Origin: Datnioides undecimradiatus
Taxonomy: Eukaryota > Chordata > Actinopteri > Lobotiformes > Datnioididae
DNA: 64,000 bases
Direction of reading: 5' to 3'
Assembly: GCA_008933995.1 (NCBI GenBank)
Contig: WARS01000046.1
Span: forward strand, 3,892,026 to 3,956,025
Every line of letters starts with the position of its first letter. Positions within the stretch are counted from its first letter, which is position 1. Position numbers and translations under genes: made by a program. Below, in pieces: positions 16,060 through 30,119 of this stretch. The notes under the pieces are model-generated. The model made no database searches and had not been told where the DNA came from. It saw nothing but the letters and a program-made list of their open reading frames with translations.

Positions 16060-16450
16060 AATAAAGGAAGAAATGCAACAGTGTACAATACTTCTTTCAG
16101 AGGTGTGCAGATGTATCACTATAATAAGTCAAGTAAGTAAAAGTAAAGTAAAACTCATCTTCAGTATTCAGATCTTGTACTGAAGTAAATGTAGAAATAG
16201 TGTGAAACTGTGAAAATACTTCTCTACAACTTAAAGTTCTGTGTTCAAAACATTGGGTATTATCAGGAAAATGTAGTTAAAGTATCAAAAGTTAAAGCAG
16301 TCATTCTGCAGGGATCAGTTTGATTTATCTAATATGATTTTACTGCAACGTTGAGCTACTTCTAACTACTTTATATTCTGCTGGGTTGTTTCATCAACAG
16401 CAATGTATCATGTTCTATAAGATCATCAATCATATGTTGTTGTGAGAAAT
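16060..16450 (+). repeat. Decayed dispersed repeat of the AAGTAAAAGT type
   Basis: Words such as AAGTAAGTAAAAGTAAAGTA, GTATTATCAGGAAAATGTA, AAAGTATCAAAAGTTAAAG and AACTACTTTATATTCTGCTG follow in the order I remember from a very common percomorph interspersed repeat. A short reverse-oriented relic (TTACTTTTACTCAAGTAGAT, near 15035) lies about 1 kb away. No coding capacity. Identity rests on memory and boundaries are approximate. Confidence 0.5.
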
Positions 16451-17555
16451 CAACTTTTCACGAGCTCAGAAAAACATCCCTGTTTACTGCTTTGTGACCA
16501 TGTTTCCAGCTGATGCAAGACGTTTTTAAACAGTGCATTAAGCTTAAAGAAGCAATACAGAAAGAATAAAATTCAGTCACAGATTACTATCCATTACCCT
16601 GACGAGATGCTCAGAGAAACCTGAGAAAACACTCAGGTTGACGAGTGGATTACAAAGCAAATTTGACCATTTCTTTCCTTTCCTATAATAATATTCAAAT
16701 ACACCAGCACTTTTAAATAACTAATGATAATTATTATCTGCATGCTCTTTTTATGACATTTGATTGACAGCATGTAGACTGAAGACACACTGCAAGAAGA
16801 AAATCAAAGTGTACATTTGCTTCAGTTATTAAAAATGTCTGTAAAACTAATTAAAATAATGTGTCAGACTAAATGTCATCAGCATTTGTGAGAGAGTCGG
16901 AAAGAAAACATCTGACTCTGAAATCTTAATTAAGACAAAAATGATCTAAAATCTTTATCATTGTATTGATGTTATTGATAAAATTCATGAATTCATGCTG
17001 AAGTTAGTCAGTTCCCTACAGTTATGGTGGTAGTGATAGTTAAAGGAGCTCATTGACATCACGACTGACAAAGCTGGCTTTTAACTAACTTTAACTTCCA
17101 AGTGCCACGTAGCAGGGGAGTCACTCTTCAGAAGCTATAGCATAAAACTGTTTTCCTTTTGGAGGAAATCATATGAATTCCCATGAGACTATGTGAAATA
17201 CAGCAGCCTTGTTTTGGTGACCACTGAGCTACTTCAGTAGAGCAGCTGGGGGTAGAAAGCCCCGTTACTCATTCACATTCACTGCTGTGAGAGGGGATCT
17301 TTTTTTTTTTTTTTTAACTTTTTTTCTCAAATGAAAGGAAACTTCTCCATTTATGAGTGATGCTCTCGACATGACTCACCACAAAACTTCCAGCTGCAAC
17401 TTCGGCTCCAAGGAAAACTCAACCGTCTGCTCTCTGACCTTATCTTTCCACATATCTGTCCCCAAACTTAAGAGTAAATAAACCCCATATGAAACTTCCC
17501 AACCTTGTTAAAATATTGCATGTTTGCATTGACCAGCATTTTAGCTGAAAGGCCG

Positions 17556-17559
17556 GTGT

Positions 17560-17604
<45 letters not shown>
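17556..17604. repeat. TG dinucleotide microsatellite
   Basis: About 24 TG units with one TA interruption near the left end. Confidence 0.95.
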
Positions 17605-17605
<1 letters not shown>

Positions 17606-20227
17606 AGTGAATTTGATGTGTGTTTAAGCTGAAAGAGAAACACGTGATGATGATTTGACGCAAGGAGGCAAAATGTCAAGTGAAAGTCTAACCGGGGCCA
17701 AATCTGATGACCTTCAGTGTCACTGGTTTCCAGTCGGTGGTTCCCTGATGTGTTGTACGTCAGTGGGAGACGAAGACTCTGTCCAGCGAGGACCCTATGA
17801 AGAGGTAAAAGCAGTCCCAATTTATTGTTCTATAATTCCCTGATTATTGCTGTTTTTTCCTTAAAAACCAATGTTTTCTGGCAGGTAGTTCTGTTTCATG
17901 TTAATATCACGCTTTTATTTTATTGAGTAAAGTATATTTTTAAGCTTACAAAGACCTAAAACATATCTATAACCTCAGACAGACCATGACATCTGTATTG
18001 CATTTCACCTGCTCTATCATTAACTGATAGATCCTGGACAATCTTAAGTTCCACACTGTGCGCTGAGCCAAAAATAGCCCTGGCTTCAATAACCAGGTCA
18101 GCCAAGTCAACCGTGACTGAGCCTGTATAAATCCTCCCTTCGCAAAACTGAAGTGCTGCATGCCTCGGCCCGATCAATACGTCAATTAATCCATGACACT
18201 TTGATCAAAAATGTGGCCTTTCAAAAAAAAAGAAGGGCTCTTTGAAAGGGCAAAGACTACCGACATAGTAAACAGCATCTACGCCCCTTTTTATCTCCAC
18301 AAGTCCTTTATAATTCAAACAGTATGTATTAGAAATATCATATATTAATGAGAAAAACACAGATTAAAATCTCATTCAATATCAAAACAAAAAGATGATG
18401 CCCCTGAGATATAGATATCAATAATAATATATAATAATGATGATTAATGGTGCTAATTATACAGAGTTCAGTGTTTTGTTTTAACCATGCATTAGGCCAT
18501 ACATCAGTACCTTCTCTTTCTGTTTATTTTAAAAAAGGTTAAAAAGGGGCTATGCATTTCCATTTTTTAAATAACGCCCAGTAAAAATAATAACGCCCTG
18601 CTCTCTGCAGATTTTAGTACTTTTTAGTCAAACTGGAGCAAAAAAGGACATTTCTTTTGGACTATTTTCAGCTGTGGATTAATACACATTTAGTGCTCTC
18701 ATAGTTATTTCGGTAGCAAAGTGTATGTTGGATAAACTGCAGTGCCAGTGTTTAGCATAATGAAGGAACATGTCAACCAGAGCAACAGTGAGGCTTATTA
18801 ATGTGTTTTTAATAACAGTGGAGCTCTATGGGGCAGAGGAATGAGCTGCATCAGGCTTTGAAATGACACACAGACATTACACCAGTAAGTTAGTGGAGTC
18901 AGTTCAGTGTTGGTTTTGGCCTTTTTATGAGATTCATTAATAGTACGAAAATATAAAATATGCACAATACAGCTTGTAATTGTTGAACTTAATCTGTCAA
19001 TAGTGGCGACACAGGTCTTCAGAACCACCCTGCAATACCAAGGTCATAAAAAGCAAATAACAACATAAACAAAAACAAAAGCTTTTAATATGTTCATCTC
19101 TTTTGTGTGTGTGATATTTATCTCTTATATTTGGCTCGCTTTTTGAAAAAAGAAGGTTTGGTCTCAGCTGTACAGTCCTGCAGACCTGCGGGGCTTCAGC
19201 TGCAGGCCGCCCGGCTCTCTGCGTATCCTCCACTGCGTAATCACCGATACATCCTCATGAGCGCGAGCACTTCCTGCAGCCTCTGACCCATCAGACAAAA
19301 TTTTCCGGTGGCAGGTTCTGACCCCCGGCAGTTTGAGCAGTGGATCGAGCTTGGGCCTTCATTACTGCGATTTTGGAGAGGCTACAAAGTCCACAATCAA
19401 GTCAGAGCTTTGATGTACTTTGAACCTCGTGGGTGTTGAAAACCTCCAAAAAGTACACTGCTGCAGAACTACAGTTCCCACTGGTGAGTATCCACTGAGG
19501 AAAAATAAGTAGGTTAGATATTGACTTGTTGTTTTATTTATACTCTGGTGCTTTAAAATAGGTGTCTGAGAACTAAACATCAATGTTTAATGACTCAACT
19601 GAGGGGGAATCTCCAGACTGTAAATCATGTGACACTGCACTACTAATTGAGAAGGTAAACCCCTATGAAATATTCATTTGATCTCAAAAGCTATTGTGAC
19701 TTTTAGCTGCGACAACACAAGTCAAGTAAGCAGTAAAAACCCAGCAGACATTATTAGTGTCACGTTGTGTTTGTTGCACATCTCCTAACCGTGGTTTAGC
19801 TGTGATTCATCGCCTCTCACATGAACAGGCCTTCAGTTTGATGACATACTCTTTGAAATGTGTCTTCTGAGATGTGCAAAGACACCCAGATAATAAGGCA
19901 CTCAGCGGAAAGTTTTGGAAGAGAAACAACACGTACAGGTAGTTCACCAGGCAGCACGTGCGAAACCAACTGAAGACGACCCGTGACCTTGCAGGAGAGC
20001 TACCAAACCATATCTTTACTTTACAAGACATTTCCCTCCTGCTTTATGAGAAATGTATTGATACTGAGAGTCAAAGCACATTAATTTTAAATTAACATGG
20101 TCTCATTAACCTGTTCAGTGCAGCAAACTTAGCCTTGTCACCCCATCTTCTTAATGTCAGTATTTTGTTTGTGTACTCTGTCATCTTTAAGTAAACTTTT
20201 TATTAGCGGTATATCTGATTTTTCTAT

Positions 20228-20315
20228 TAGACAGCTTAGAGAAGACAGGAAATGGGCGAAGGACGAAGAGATGAGGAATGACTTGTAACAAGATCCCCAG
20301 GACGTCACAGATCGT
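20228..20315 (+). repeat. Fragment of a dispersed teleost repeat
   Basis: The order AGACAGCTTAGAGAAGACAG, GAAATGGGCGAAGGACGAAG, then a run resembling AACAAGATCCCCAGG corresponds to a decayed version of a short interspersed sequence I know from many teleosts. There is no coding potential. The assignment is from memory only. Confidence 0.35.
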
Positions 20316-22939
20316 GGTCTTCACCCTTACCCCTTGACCCCTAAGATGCCTTGTAAATAAACAAATTTAACATAAATCTATTCAGTAATTTGTGGGTTTG
20401 AATTTATTGGTCATTTCATGGATTTTTTGATATTTTAATCTAGAAGTGCATACGTTCATAAAACTACCACAAAACCCTGAGGATCCTGAGCCTTGGGACA
20501 GCTACAAGCTTTGCCCATTAGACAACAAAGTCTTATACGCCAATAGTAAAACTGTTCTTTGTTTGACATCTATGCTCGTCCATCGATCCTCTGTTTCCCT
20601 GAAGGAACAAGATAAAGAGCATTGTATGTTGTAAAGATTTTAAAACCTGTAATGCACATTTGTGATTTTGTGCTGTGTAAATGACATTGATTTGTTTTGT
20701 GAGATTTTGATTTATATTTGCTTAAGACACATAAAAAAGATGGAGAGAACAAACCGCTGGTGTGCCTCTGAATGCAATCAGAGAGCGTGTTTTTATAGGA
20801 ATACCGTGTACAAAACAAACTAATTCCCTTTTGCAGAATCATTCTTTAAACCGCTCGCTGACAACTGATTAGACCTTTTGTGACATGTTCTATCACGAAT
20901 GACCTGCGCACGAATTCCCAGTCCGCGCCCTTTTTTAGCAACCAGAAAAACCCAGAGGCAAAATAAAAATCCATACCACATGTAAAAATGATGCCTGGTC
21001 GATTTTGAGACCATCCAGGCAATAATAACTCCAACTCTATGACTAACATATGTGTATATGTACACACACATATACACACAAAGTCCTGCATACATACACA
21101 GGCAGAGCTAGCATGTTAGCTGCAGATGTTTGCTCTAGTGCTTGTTAGCGGGGCTTGGGGTGCATAAGGCTGACTAAACATCACTGGAGAGCACATTACA
21201 TAATGACATAATACGAGGACATCATTAAGGCAACGGCAGGGAGACAGGAGCCATCCCAAACTCCCCTCCAGTCTGCACCCTTGCCTCTTCCCTACCAGCA
21301 AAGCATCCTGGGAGGGGTGCCCTTCAGCTGCCTACATCTCAATACACGAGGTTCAACGTGGCCTGCAGCTTCCTGCTGACATTCAATTAAAGTCTTTCAT
21401 TTTCCCATCATTTGCTCTGCCTCTGTGACTCTGCAACTGCTCCTGCTGTCATTTGATAATTATTCCAAACATCCCTCCAATTAGAGGTGAATCTATTTAT
21501 TAGCCTCGGCACCCTGGTGTGTGCATTACACCTGTGCTGCATTTCAGGATGAGAGGACACCAGGCTGTGCCAACTGTATAGTGGATATTGTGTTTTTTTA
21601 GAACTGGGAAAGCAAGAGGGCAGTGGTAACCTGACTGGTCAGAGGGTCCTGGTTCATGACTCTTCACCTCTAACCTGTAGACCTTTGGGTATCATGTTAT
21701 GGTTGAGTTGTTCCACTGAACTGAATAGTGACTCTGGGTCAAACCTAAATCATTCTGCATGAAATTGGCTTACTTCAGAATTGATTGCTTCATCTAACAG
21801 GTTAACCATATTTAAAGGTTACTAACATTTAAGAACCCAGCAAGAGTAAGCTAGATTTTGCCATTTACACGTGCACAGATATTAACGGTTCCCACAGGAT
21901 GAACCCCACTCAAGTGATCCCCTGATTTCTCTGGCACCACCAGCAGGTCCAAATCTTCACCTATTCAGTGTTATAACTTGACATCTTATGGTAGGACAAA
22001 ACATCTAGAAATGTATTCCCAGGTTCCCAGATGGTGAATACTTAAGATAAGTATACACTTGTTTTACATATAGTTAGAAGAATGCATCTACTTTTGTGCA
22101 AACACTGACCTGTCATTCTCCAAGTCATCCCTGCTGCCTGCATTACCACTATCCACTCTAATGAACACTGTCACATGTCTGATGTGTTATTACATAACAC
22201 TTGTCTCTTTATATGAATATTTCAGCGTTGATAACCCACCCTGTCACTAGCTTTCCTTCCCTTAGATCAACAATAAACATTGACAGCATGACCCTCATTA
22301 AACCAAAATGTGAAAGGTCACATATCGACTCTGAGTTATTGATGTAGCTCAAAATGGATCAATGACACACAAAATACCAGGGATACATTTATAAATCATG
22401 AGTAAATGAGGACACCAGGAGCTCTTCAGGAATGATCTAACAAAAAAAAGAGATATAATCGCATATAATTGATGGAAATGCAAATTACAGCAAGGATGAT
22501 TACTTTCATTTAGTTAAACTGCCAAGGAACTGAAAAGCTATTGATTTGAATTATACATATCGAGACGAGCGACAAATTAAAAGGAAAAACCTGAATAAAT
22601 AAGTGGAGTAATATAATGAATGCAGGTGCTTCCACACAGGTGCACTGCATGGTACAAATAAGCAAATAACACCCACTTATGCTCTGCAGTTTGTATAAAA
22701 ATGCTGAGCAGGCTCAACTGATTCTGATTTTGTATCAAGATAGCAAGAGGAAAAGAGTGAATGATTTTGAAAAAGTGTTTATTGTTGGTAACAGATGACA
22801 GCTTTCAGCTCATCTGGTTGGTGTTTCAATATGAACAGTGACTTAGTAACATCTGCACTTACACCTCAGGGAAAAATATCAGTAAATAGGGTCAGAAATT
22901 GTAGTCGACCATGTACATTTAATAACTGTGATGCAATAT

Positions 22940-23415
22940 GTAAGAAAAAAAAACAAAAGAGAATGTCACTGCAGGATATGTTCAGATTGTGTCTGAAGAA
23001 ACGACTGGATAGTGGTGTAAAAACCATAGATACTGGTCAACAGAGATGTGGAAAAGGGTGATATGATGAGTTATTTTTTACTATATTCTCGACATGTGTG
23101 ATGTGCATGAAAAGATCAGTGCAGGCCTAAATGTTTGACGCCTACAGTGAGGGGATCTCGTGGCTCTGTTATGCTGCGGGGGCATTTTTCTGGCATGGTT
23201 TGTGTTGAATTGTTGCTTTAGAAGGAGGGGATGGTGCAGATCAAAATGAAGTTGATATGAGAGATCACTTTTATGATCGCCTATGACGACACATTTGTAT
23301 CCTGATGGGAGGGGTCTCCTCCAGGATAACCATACTCTCATCCAGGGGTCACTGAATGGTTTGATAGGTATGAAAATGATATCTATGACTCCATATCTCA
23401 ACACAACTGAACACT
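22940..23415 (+). mobile_element. Decayed Tc1/mariner-like transposon, 3' part of the transposase gene
   Basis: The sequence follows the second half of a Tc1-like transposase but is broken into several frames. A helix-turn-helix-like remnant (about 22965-23060) contains KKRLDSG and DTGQQRCGKG. A block at about 23141-23200 carries CCTACAGTGAGGGGATCTCG and GCATTTTTCTGGCATGGTTT. Near 23307-23330 CTCCAGGATAACCATACTC stands where such elements encode QDDNAPIH, the second catalytic Asp region. At about 23344-23380 GTCACTGAATGGTTTGATAG reads VTEWFDRYEND. The final DPN-EHLW-type region with the third acidic residue is missing, and no terminal inverted repeats were found. It is an inactive relic; nothing suggests recent mobility. 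Confidence 0.6.
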
Positions 23416-26261
23416 GACATCAAAAGGAGTATGTTTACTTTAAATAATGTTAATACCTCCAGCAGAGCACAAAGACTTGAAGGTCTGGATTTCGATTTTG
23501 ACATATTTTATGTTTAAAATTGAAGTATGTTCAGCTCAGCCTCTTCACCACTTCATAAGGTGTTCTGAGGTTACACTGTTTGATTGCCTGTCCCTCCTGT
23601 AATATTGACAGATGCTAATGATTGAGAGACTAAACTTGGGGTTCTTGCTACAGCTCAGTGTCCCACTGAGTGACACATTTGACACACAGTAATGAGACAC
23701 TTAACAGCTCCTTAGATTTCCAGCTGAGCTTCCCGTCGACTGGACATGAGATTGTCTGCCTGCCTGGCTGCCTGTCAAGGTGTCTCTCAGGTCATTTATC
23801 TTTCAAACCAACACAAATGTTTATTGTTGTTTAGATGTTCCTCAGACAGTTCTAATTAAGAGGTTATCTGCACAGTTAATGTAAATGTCAGAGTTGAGAA
23901 TTCAGATTGATGAAGGTAGAAATCAGCACATTTTACTACTTATTTATTATTCAACAGCTACAGGTTACATAATAAAACCAGCTGTTAATGTGTCAGTTGT
24001 CCAAAGGCCTACAGTATTTTTCATCTGCGGTAAATTACTGTAAATTAATGATTATATTATTAACTTTATCACTTCTTTATGGTTATTAAACTCAGTTGTC
24101 AGGTATTGACTTGATTGGAAAACATTGATAACGGCTTATTTAGTCCTTGGAAAAAAGTATCAACTGATATATTTTCAACTTTCTTCATATTTTGATTTTT
24201 ATCTTCTGACATTCTGGGTTCTGTTACTTCATATTTTAACATTCCTACTGTTGACTGAATTTAGCAACTTTAAAGCAGGTCCATCAGTTTGCCGACTCCA
24301 GCCTCAACAAACATTAAAAGCTGCTTTAAGAAACTTATCATCTTCTTCCTGATGTATCTTTCCATTAAAGATACAGTGAAATTTAAAAGAAACATCTTTG
24401 TTCCTTTCTTGGTTAGTATCTTGTTTTAGGCCAGATATGTGCAAAAAGTGTAGTTTGTTTTTAAAAAGTCTCTTATTTCTCCTGCTGTATCACATTAAAA
24501 TGTTACCATCCCCCAGTCTTGAACTCACAGTTAACAGTAAAGACTAATTGATCGATGATCTCAATAACTTGCAACATCTTGCAAAATCAACTTTACTAAA
24601 TTGGAAAGAGGAAGTATTAAATTTGATTTGTTTTTTCCAACATTTTGCTGAATTTCAAAGAACATTGTACAGTCAGCTGTTTCACTGCAGTATTCATTTC
24701 CACATTTTTACTGAAACATGTTTAAGTTCTGTCTCAGTTGCTTCTCATGTCAGTGATGTGTTCTTCTATCAAGGTTCATCAGAAAAAAGGAACACCTTCA
24801 CTGTAAAACAATTGCCCATTTTTGCTCAGTGGCAGCAAAAACTGCCTAAAATAAGCAAGAGGAAATGGAGTTAACAGGTAATATGTGTCATTGTGGCAAA
24901 CCCAATCTGTCAATAATAGAAAATAAGTAAGATTTTTATCTGAACTGTCCTCTGTTTCTACAATCTGTCAGTCTTGTTTTGTTTGGTTGTTCTTAACTTT
25001 TGTAATATCCCTCATGCATAGGTCATAAGGGAGAGTGAGTCACACTTGTTGGTTTAATTGCTCTCTGCAACTGGTACTGCTGTCCTCTTCCCCCTCGTGG
25101 CAAACAAGTTCAGCATCGGTTCACCAAATGTTCAGAGGTTATATTAAAATAATTCGTTTTTTCTGACATCGAAAGACTTGATTTCGACAATTTTGTAGCT
25201 ACACTCGGTAAGGTTCTTTGTGCACCTTTTAAAAATAACAATGCTGCTTTTTGTTCATATTTCGATTGAATTCCAGACAGTAAAAGCCTCATTTGACCTT
25301 AAGGCCTCTGTTTTCTTTGCTTTCTGGTGACTGATAGGATAGAAGAAGTTGCCTTAACCCAGGTTCAGGTTCAGAAGACAGAGCTACACTGAGAGAAAGA
25401 ACACTGAGTCTGACTGCAAGGTAAAAAAAAAAAAAAAGCTTACGTGTTACAGATCAGGGTTGGCAGGCCGGATGATAGAATTTAATCCTGGGCTGAAAAT
25501 GTTTGTGGCTGCAGACACTGACCATAACTCCTCCACAGACACATTCATGTGTGGAGAAGAAGAAGAGGTGTGGGTACACTACTGTCTGTTAGTATGTGGA
25601 CTGTCACTGTGCACTGTGTGTCCTGCTGTTCTCTCTGCACAGGGGTACATTTCCCAAAGGATATCTTGTTCAGTGATAGAAAACTTTGGTGACATCCACC
25701 TCTCAAGTTTTATTCCAATGGAAGAGTTTTATTCTCATCCTGCCTTTCAGATAGGATATATATATATATAGACCATACCTGAAAATATACAGACTGCACA
25801 ATATGCAAAGAAAAAAAACACAATATGCAAGACAAGTGCATACATTATTCAGATGCAATTAAACAGTGCTGATGACCTGATTTTACAGATTTGAAGAGAA
25901 CTAACTCTTTTCCTTCTCCATGCAAGCAGCATGGTGAGAATGGCTCTTGTCATGGAAATGTTATGTGGCCAGTTGGCTTTAGCGCTAACGTGCTAACATC
26001 ATCAGTTCTGGGATGTAACTAAGAACATTTACACAAGAGCTGCACATGAATACAAACACATGTTGCTACAAACTTGGGATCTTATAGAATATTATGCATT
26101 GCTGTAGATGAAACTACCCAGCAGCAGATAAACTTAGCTGAGCCATAAACATCTAAAGCAGTAGAATGCAACATAAACATTAATCCAACACAAATCCAGA
26201 AAACATCACGAATACATTTTTATTACAGAATGTGAAAAGTTTTGATTCTATTGATTGCCTG

Positions 26262-26345
26262 TACTATAAGCATGTTAGCATCCTAACATTAGCATTCAGC
26301 TCAAGGCACCTTAGCCAAAGTGCAGCTTTCGAGCAGCTAGCATGG
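26262..26345 (+). repeat. Short fragment of the GCTAACATG-rich dispersed repeat
   Basis: GCATGTTAGCATCCTAACAT, then TTAGCATTCAGCTCAAGGCA and AAAGTGCAGC follow the same order as the middle of the repeat at 49530-49610 (where it is inverted). Only a fragment remains. Confidence 0.4.
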
Positions 26346-28389
26346 CTGCTTACTCTCTTGTAATCAAATATGCCTGTAAAACTCTAAATAAGATGTTTTG
26401 CATTAAACTGAATTATAAAGGATAGAAATAAAAAAAAAAACAATAACCCATTTTGTCAGTAAACTCTCTGTATTCTGATTAAGGCCATCTGAGAAATGTT
26501 TTCACTGTCTCAACAACACAACTATGACAGTCTTTCTATAACTGTCAAATGCCACCTCAGCATATTCTCAGTATCGTAAGCAAGAATAATGTTTCATCTT
26601 GAAGCTGCAAACTGTATGCACCAGAATCCACTCCCCCGTTATGTGCTTGAGCAGTCTTATGTAGGCGAGAATATGCTTTTTTTGGGCGGGGGGGTTTCTC
26701 CCATAATACAGTTCAGTAACACTACGGAATACATTTTTAAGATGTACAAAGCTGATTCACTTTTATTGTTACAGTAATAAGAAATGTAAGTTTACTAACC
26801 TTTGTACATGTCAAAAACACGGAAGTCTGTTTGACTGTCATGTGGAGCACAATAAGTGTCAAAAACAGACAAAATAAATCAACATACTGCATATACACAT
26901 AGTCAGTAGGTGGGCAGCATTATTTTGTTTTCCTCTTGTGGGTGAGTGAATATCAAAAGCTTTGAAAGGGGCTCATTATTTCAGGACAACAACAAAAGCA
27001 AACAGCGGACCAAAGACATTCAGCTCAGCTGTAAATCCTGGTTGACAGGTAGTCAGTGGCAGATATGTCTGAGAAGACAGAAGCTTTCAATATAATGTGC
27101 CGAGGACTGTGCCATGTTGAATTAATTATTCATGGGAGATTTACAAGTGCCTATACAGAAAATCTCATGGGGGTGATGTGCCTGTAACTGTCAACTGATG
27201 AATTCTTTAAGCATACATACTGCTGCTCTTCCTCGATGTGTTATTCATAAGTCACAGCAGTTCAAGTCACTGCACTTCACTTGAAGTGTTGCCAGGGGCT
27301 TTGAATTGTTCCAACAGTGACTCCAAATTGATTTTAGAGCACCAGACCCAGACAACGCACAGTAAAACTGATAGAAACTGCATCACTTGTTGCTGTCACT
27401 TGTTGCTGATAAAACAAAGGTTTATCTTTATGTATTTGTGATGGGTCATTTGATTAATAATGAACTGATTAAAGAATACATGCATAAATTCAAAACAAAA
27501 TCTAAATGAAAATATTCCAAGAAAAACAAAAAATCCCCCACTGAAAACATTTAAAATGAAACAGTCACTACGACAAATGCAAAAACTATTCTATTAAACA
27601 TTATTTTAAAGATGTTATTTAACCCCTTAACCTTAAATTTTCTCATTAATTTCAACAAATTTTCCCTTTAACATTTTAACCCTGACAGACTCAGTAAAGG
27701 AAATGTTTGTGTAGCAGAGCATTGCTTAAACCCACTCTGTATTAAAGGACTCAAAATGTACCATGCTGGGATAAATAGCAGCATTATGCTTAACAAATCA
27801 ACATTTGATTCAGGAATGCAATCTTAAAAACTGTACATTTTAATATTTTCCTGGATATAAGCGTTTACTTGTTTCAGTAGAGTGCTGGAACATGCAGATG
27901 TAGACTACACTGTGTACAATATATGACACGGTCATATATACTGTGGTGGAATAAGGTTTGCATGGAGCTTCAGAGTGTTTTGACTCTGAAACTCCATAGG
28001 GGAAACTGTGTATCAGGGCAGTCTACACTCCTCTTCTCTGCACCCACCAGTACATGCATTTTCTACCTGTTCTCAGGATTGTTTGAAACTATAAAATGCA
28101 CATACTGACTTACATTTTTCAAACATGAGCAGAATAGAAGACCTGAATAATATTTATTTTCAAATACCATTCTTTCAAGCTCAACATGCCTTCTGGTATA
28201 TTGCCAAGGACTTCACCCGGCCTTGAAAGTGTTTCTTGACTCTTAGAAATGAGGAGGAACATGTGTGATGAAGACAGTAAGTGCTACATGTGTAGGTCAA
28301 CATCAAAGGTCAAATTGTAAAGTCCAGCTGGGTTAGGGACAGCTGTAGGGAGACAGTCTGCTGAGACACATGCAGTTCACTGAGCAGGA

Positions 28390-28601
28390 CACACACGTAC
28401 ACACACACACACGCACAGTGTCCCATAGTCACAAAAACACACACGCATACATACACGGACATGCACAAACATGAACGAATAAGCCTAAAATGACAACACA
28501 AACTCAGGTTTATTTTCATACTCAGGCACTCACACATGTCGCTCACGCACACACACAAACACATATAGTATACACAGATCTGCAAACACACACACACATT
28601 C
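28390..28601. repeat. CA-rich cluster of imperfect microsatellites
   Basis: Several CACACA tracts (28390-28415, 28436-28450, 28549-28562, 28585-28598) are separated by 15-90 bp of unique sequence. A minus-strand frame crossing them is rich in VCVCV and is a product of the repeat, not a gene. Confidence 0.8.
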
Positions 28602-29457
28602 ACAGGGAGAAAAAGATAAACAGGCAGTGAGAACAGTTAACCCCAGGCTGTTTTTGAGTGCAGAACAAAGAAGGGGTCAGAGGTCAGGAGATCAGCCACA
28701 TGTGATCTCTATTATCACACCGCAGGACACAAGTGGATCTGAAGAAAACCTGGACCTCACAGAGCTAAGACACGCCTGTGTTAAAGCTGTCAGAGATGAG
28801 GAAGTATTACGTTATATTAATGCCACTTCTTTCAGCTTCATGAAAATATCTCTGCCACTGGGAAGGCAGTTAAGGGTCACTTTAACATTGAGGCAACATC
28901 ACCATCTTGTGGAGGTTTTTATATGTAAAAGGATGTTAACAGGCCCCAGCAAAAATTACAATACAATTACTTTATTTAATAAAATGGCTCAAGCCAGCAA
29001 CAAGGCTGCTCCTGAGGTTCCAGGCCAAAATATACACTGGTAGAACTGCTCAGGAAGCCGGTAAACTCTAATATTAACTGACTGAGGTCAAGTTCAGTTT
29101 GTGCAAGTTGATAACTTTTTCTGTAAGTAGCTGAAGGTTCAGCAGACTGTAGTCTTTGTACCTGAAGCTCAACAGCAAAGCTTTATTTAGAACTGTGTGT
29201 GCACTATAATACGATATCACCGTCATGGTAACTGACAGAAAAGGAAGTGGACTTCATAAATATTTATAACTTGTTGTCAGGTGTCTGAGCAAATGTTATT
29301 TTCAGTGGTCTATTTTCAATGTAGTTTATCATTAAAATGTGACATTTACCCAGGGAACAAATAATCAGTTGTAAATATGACATGCCAAGATCAAACTATA
29401 TTATGCATTGTGTTCAGTGTAGAGTTTGGATGCACTGAGATCTGTTCTCATGTTAAT

Positions 29458-29512
29458 GTCAGATGAGTAGTTTGTAAACAAAATACAATTCTAAATGTGA
29501 GACTCATCTGAC
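29458..29512. repeat. Inverted repeat, 11-bp arms
   Basis: GTCAGATGAGT at the left is matched exactly by ACTCATCTGAC at the right, with 33 bp between. It is directly followed by a second hairpin at 29528-29565. Confidence 0.75.
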
Positions 29513-29527
29513 AAATATGAACATTTG

Positions 29528-29565
29528 AGTGTTATTCTGTGTTAAATTTATCACAGAATAACACT
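29528..29565. repeat. Perfect 14-bp inverted repeat (hairpin)
   Basis: AGTGTTATTCTGTG and its exact reverse complement flank a 10-nt AT-only loop. With the inverted repeat just upstream this gives two adjacent foldable units, perhaps ends of a small non-autonomous element, though no target duplication was identified. Confidence 0.85.
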
Positions 29566-29842
29566 AAATTAATGTATTAGATCATTTTGTGTTTTGGCAC
29601 TAAATAAAAAAAACTCTTACAAATATGAAAAACATAAACCCACAATATAATTTTTTTTTTGGATCAGTCAACAGAAAATTTTATTTTATTCATTTCATGT
29701 GACTATATCAATTAACTAAATATCTAAATATTGTTGGGTTATTTTGAACATATTTGGGCAAGAAGCAATTCCAAAATCCAACCACTGCATTAAACTTTTA
29801 TAGACTTTCCACAGTTTTCTGGCATCAAATGGACCAATGATT

Positions 29843-30090
29843 AAAGGAAGAGATCAACATTTGGGGAAATAAACTTGATAGTTTTCTGGTAGACACTCAG
29901 ACGAGAAGATTGATACCACATCAATGCCTGTACAGTAAACGGAAAGCTACAACCAACAGCCTGTTAGCTTAGCTTAGCACAAAAACTGGAAACAGGGGGA
30001 AACAGCTAGCCTGAGCATAACTTCCTGGAATCTCTGCTGGTTTGATTCAAGAGTGATGGACCAGTCTTTAGTAGGCCTCAAATTAAACAT
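29843..30090 (+). repeat. Dispersed teleost repeat (TTAGCTTAGCTTAGCA type), plus orientation
   Basis: The order is GGAAGAGATCAACATTTGGG, GACGAGAAGATTGATACCAC, AGCCTGTTAGCTTAGCTTAG, then CTGGAAACAGGGGGAAACAG and CTAGCCTGAG. I remember this as one of the most frequent short interspersed sequences in percomorph genomes. Related copies lie at 48051-48140 (5' end only) and 53590-53730 (reverse). The next segment, 30120-30275, is an inverted partial copy. Confidence 0.65.
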
Positions 30091-30119
30091 ACAAGATTTT
30101 GTATCCTAGAATTGAACTT

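Noticed and set aside
17440-17820. Minus-strand frame with a run of HTHTHTHT
   Set aside because: Generated by the TG microsatellite; no other coding signal.
28627-29043. Open frame of 138 codons on the plus strand in the intergenic region
   Set aside because: One of the longest uninterrupted frames in the window, but no domain, signal sequence or family similarity is visible, and no splice or promoter context was found. The chance of one such frame in 64 kb is not small.
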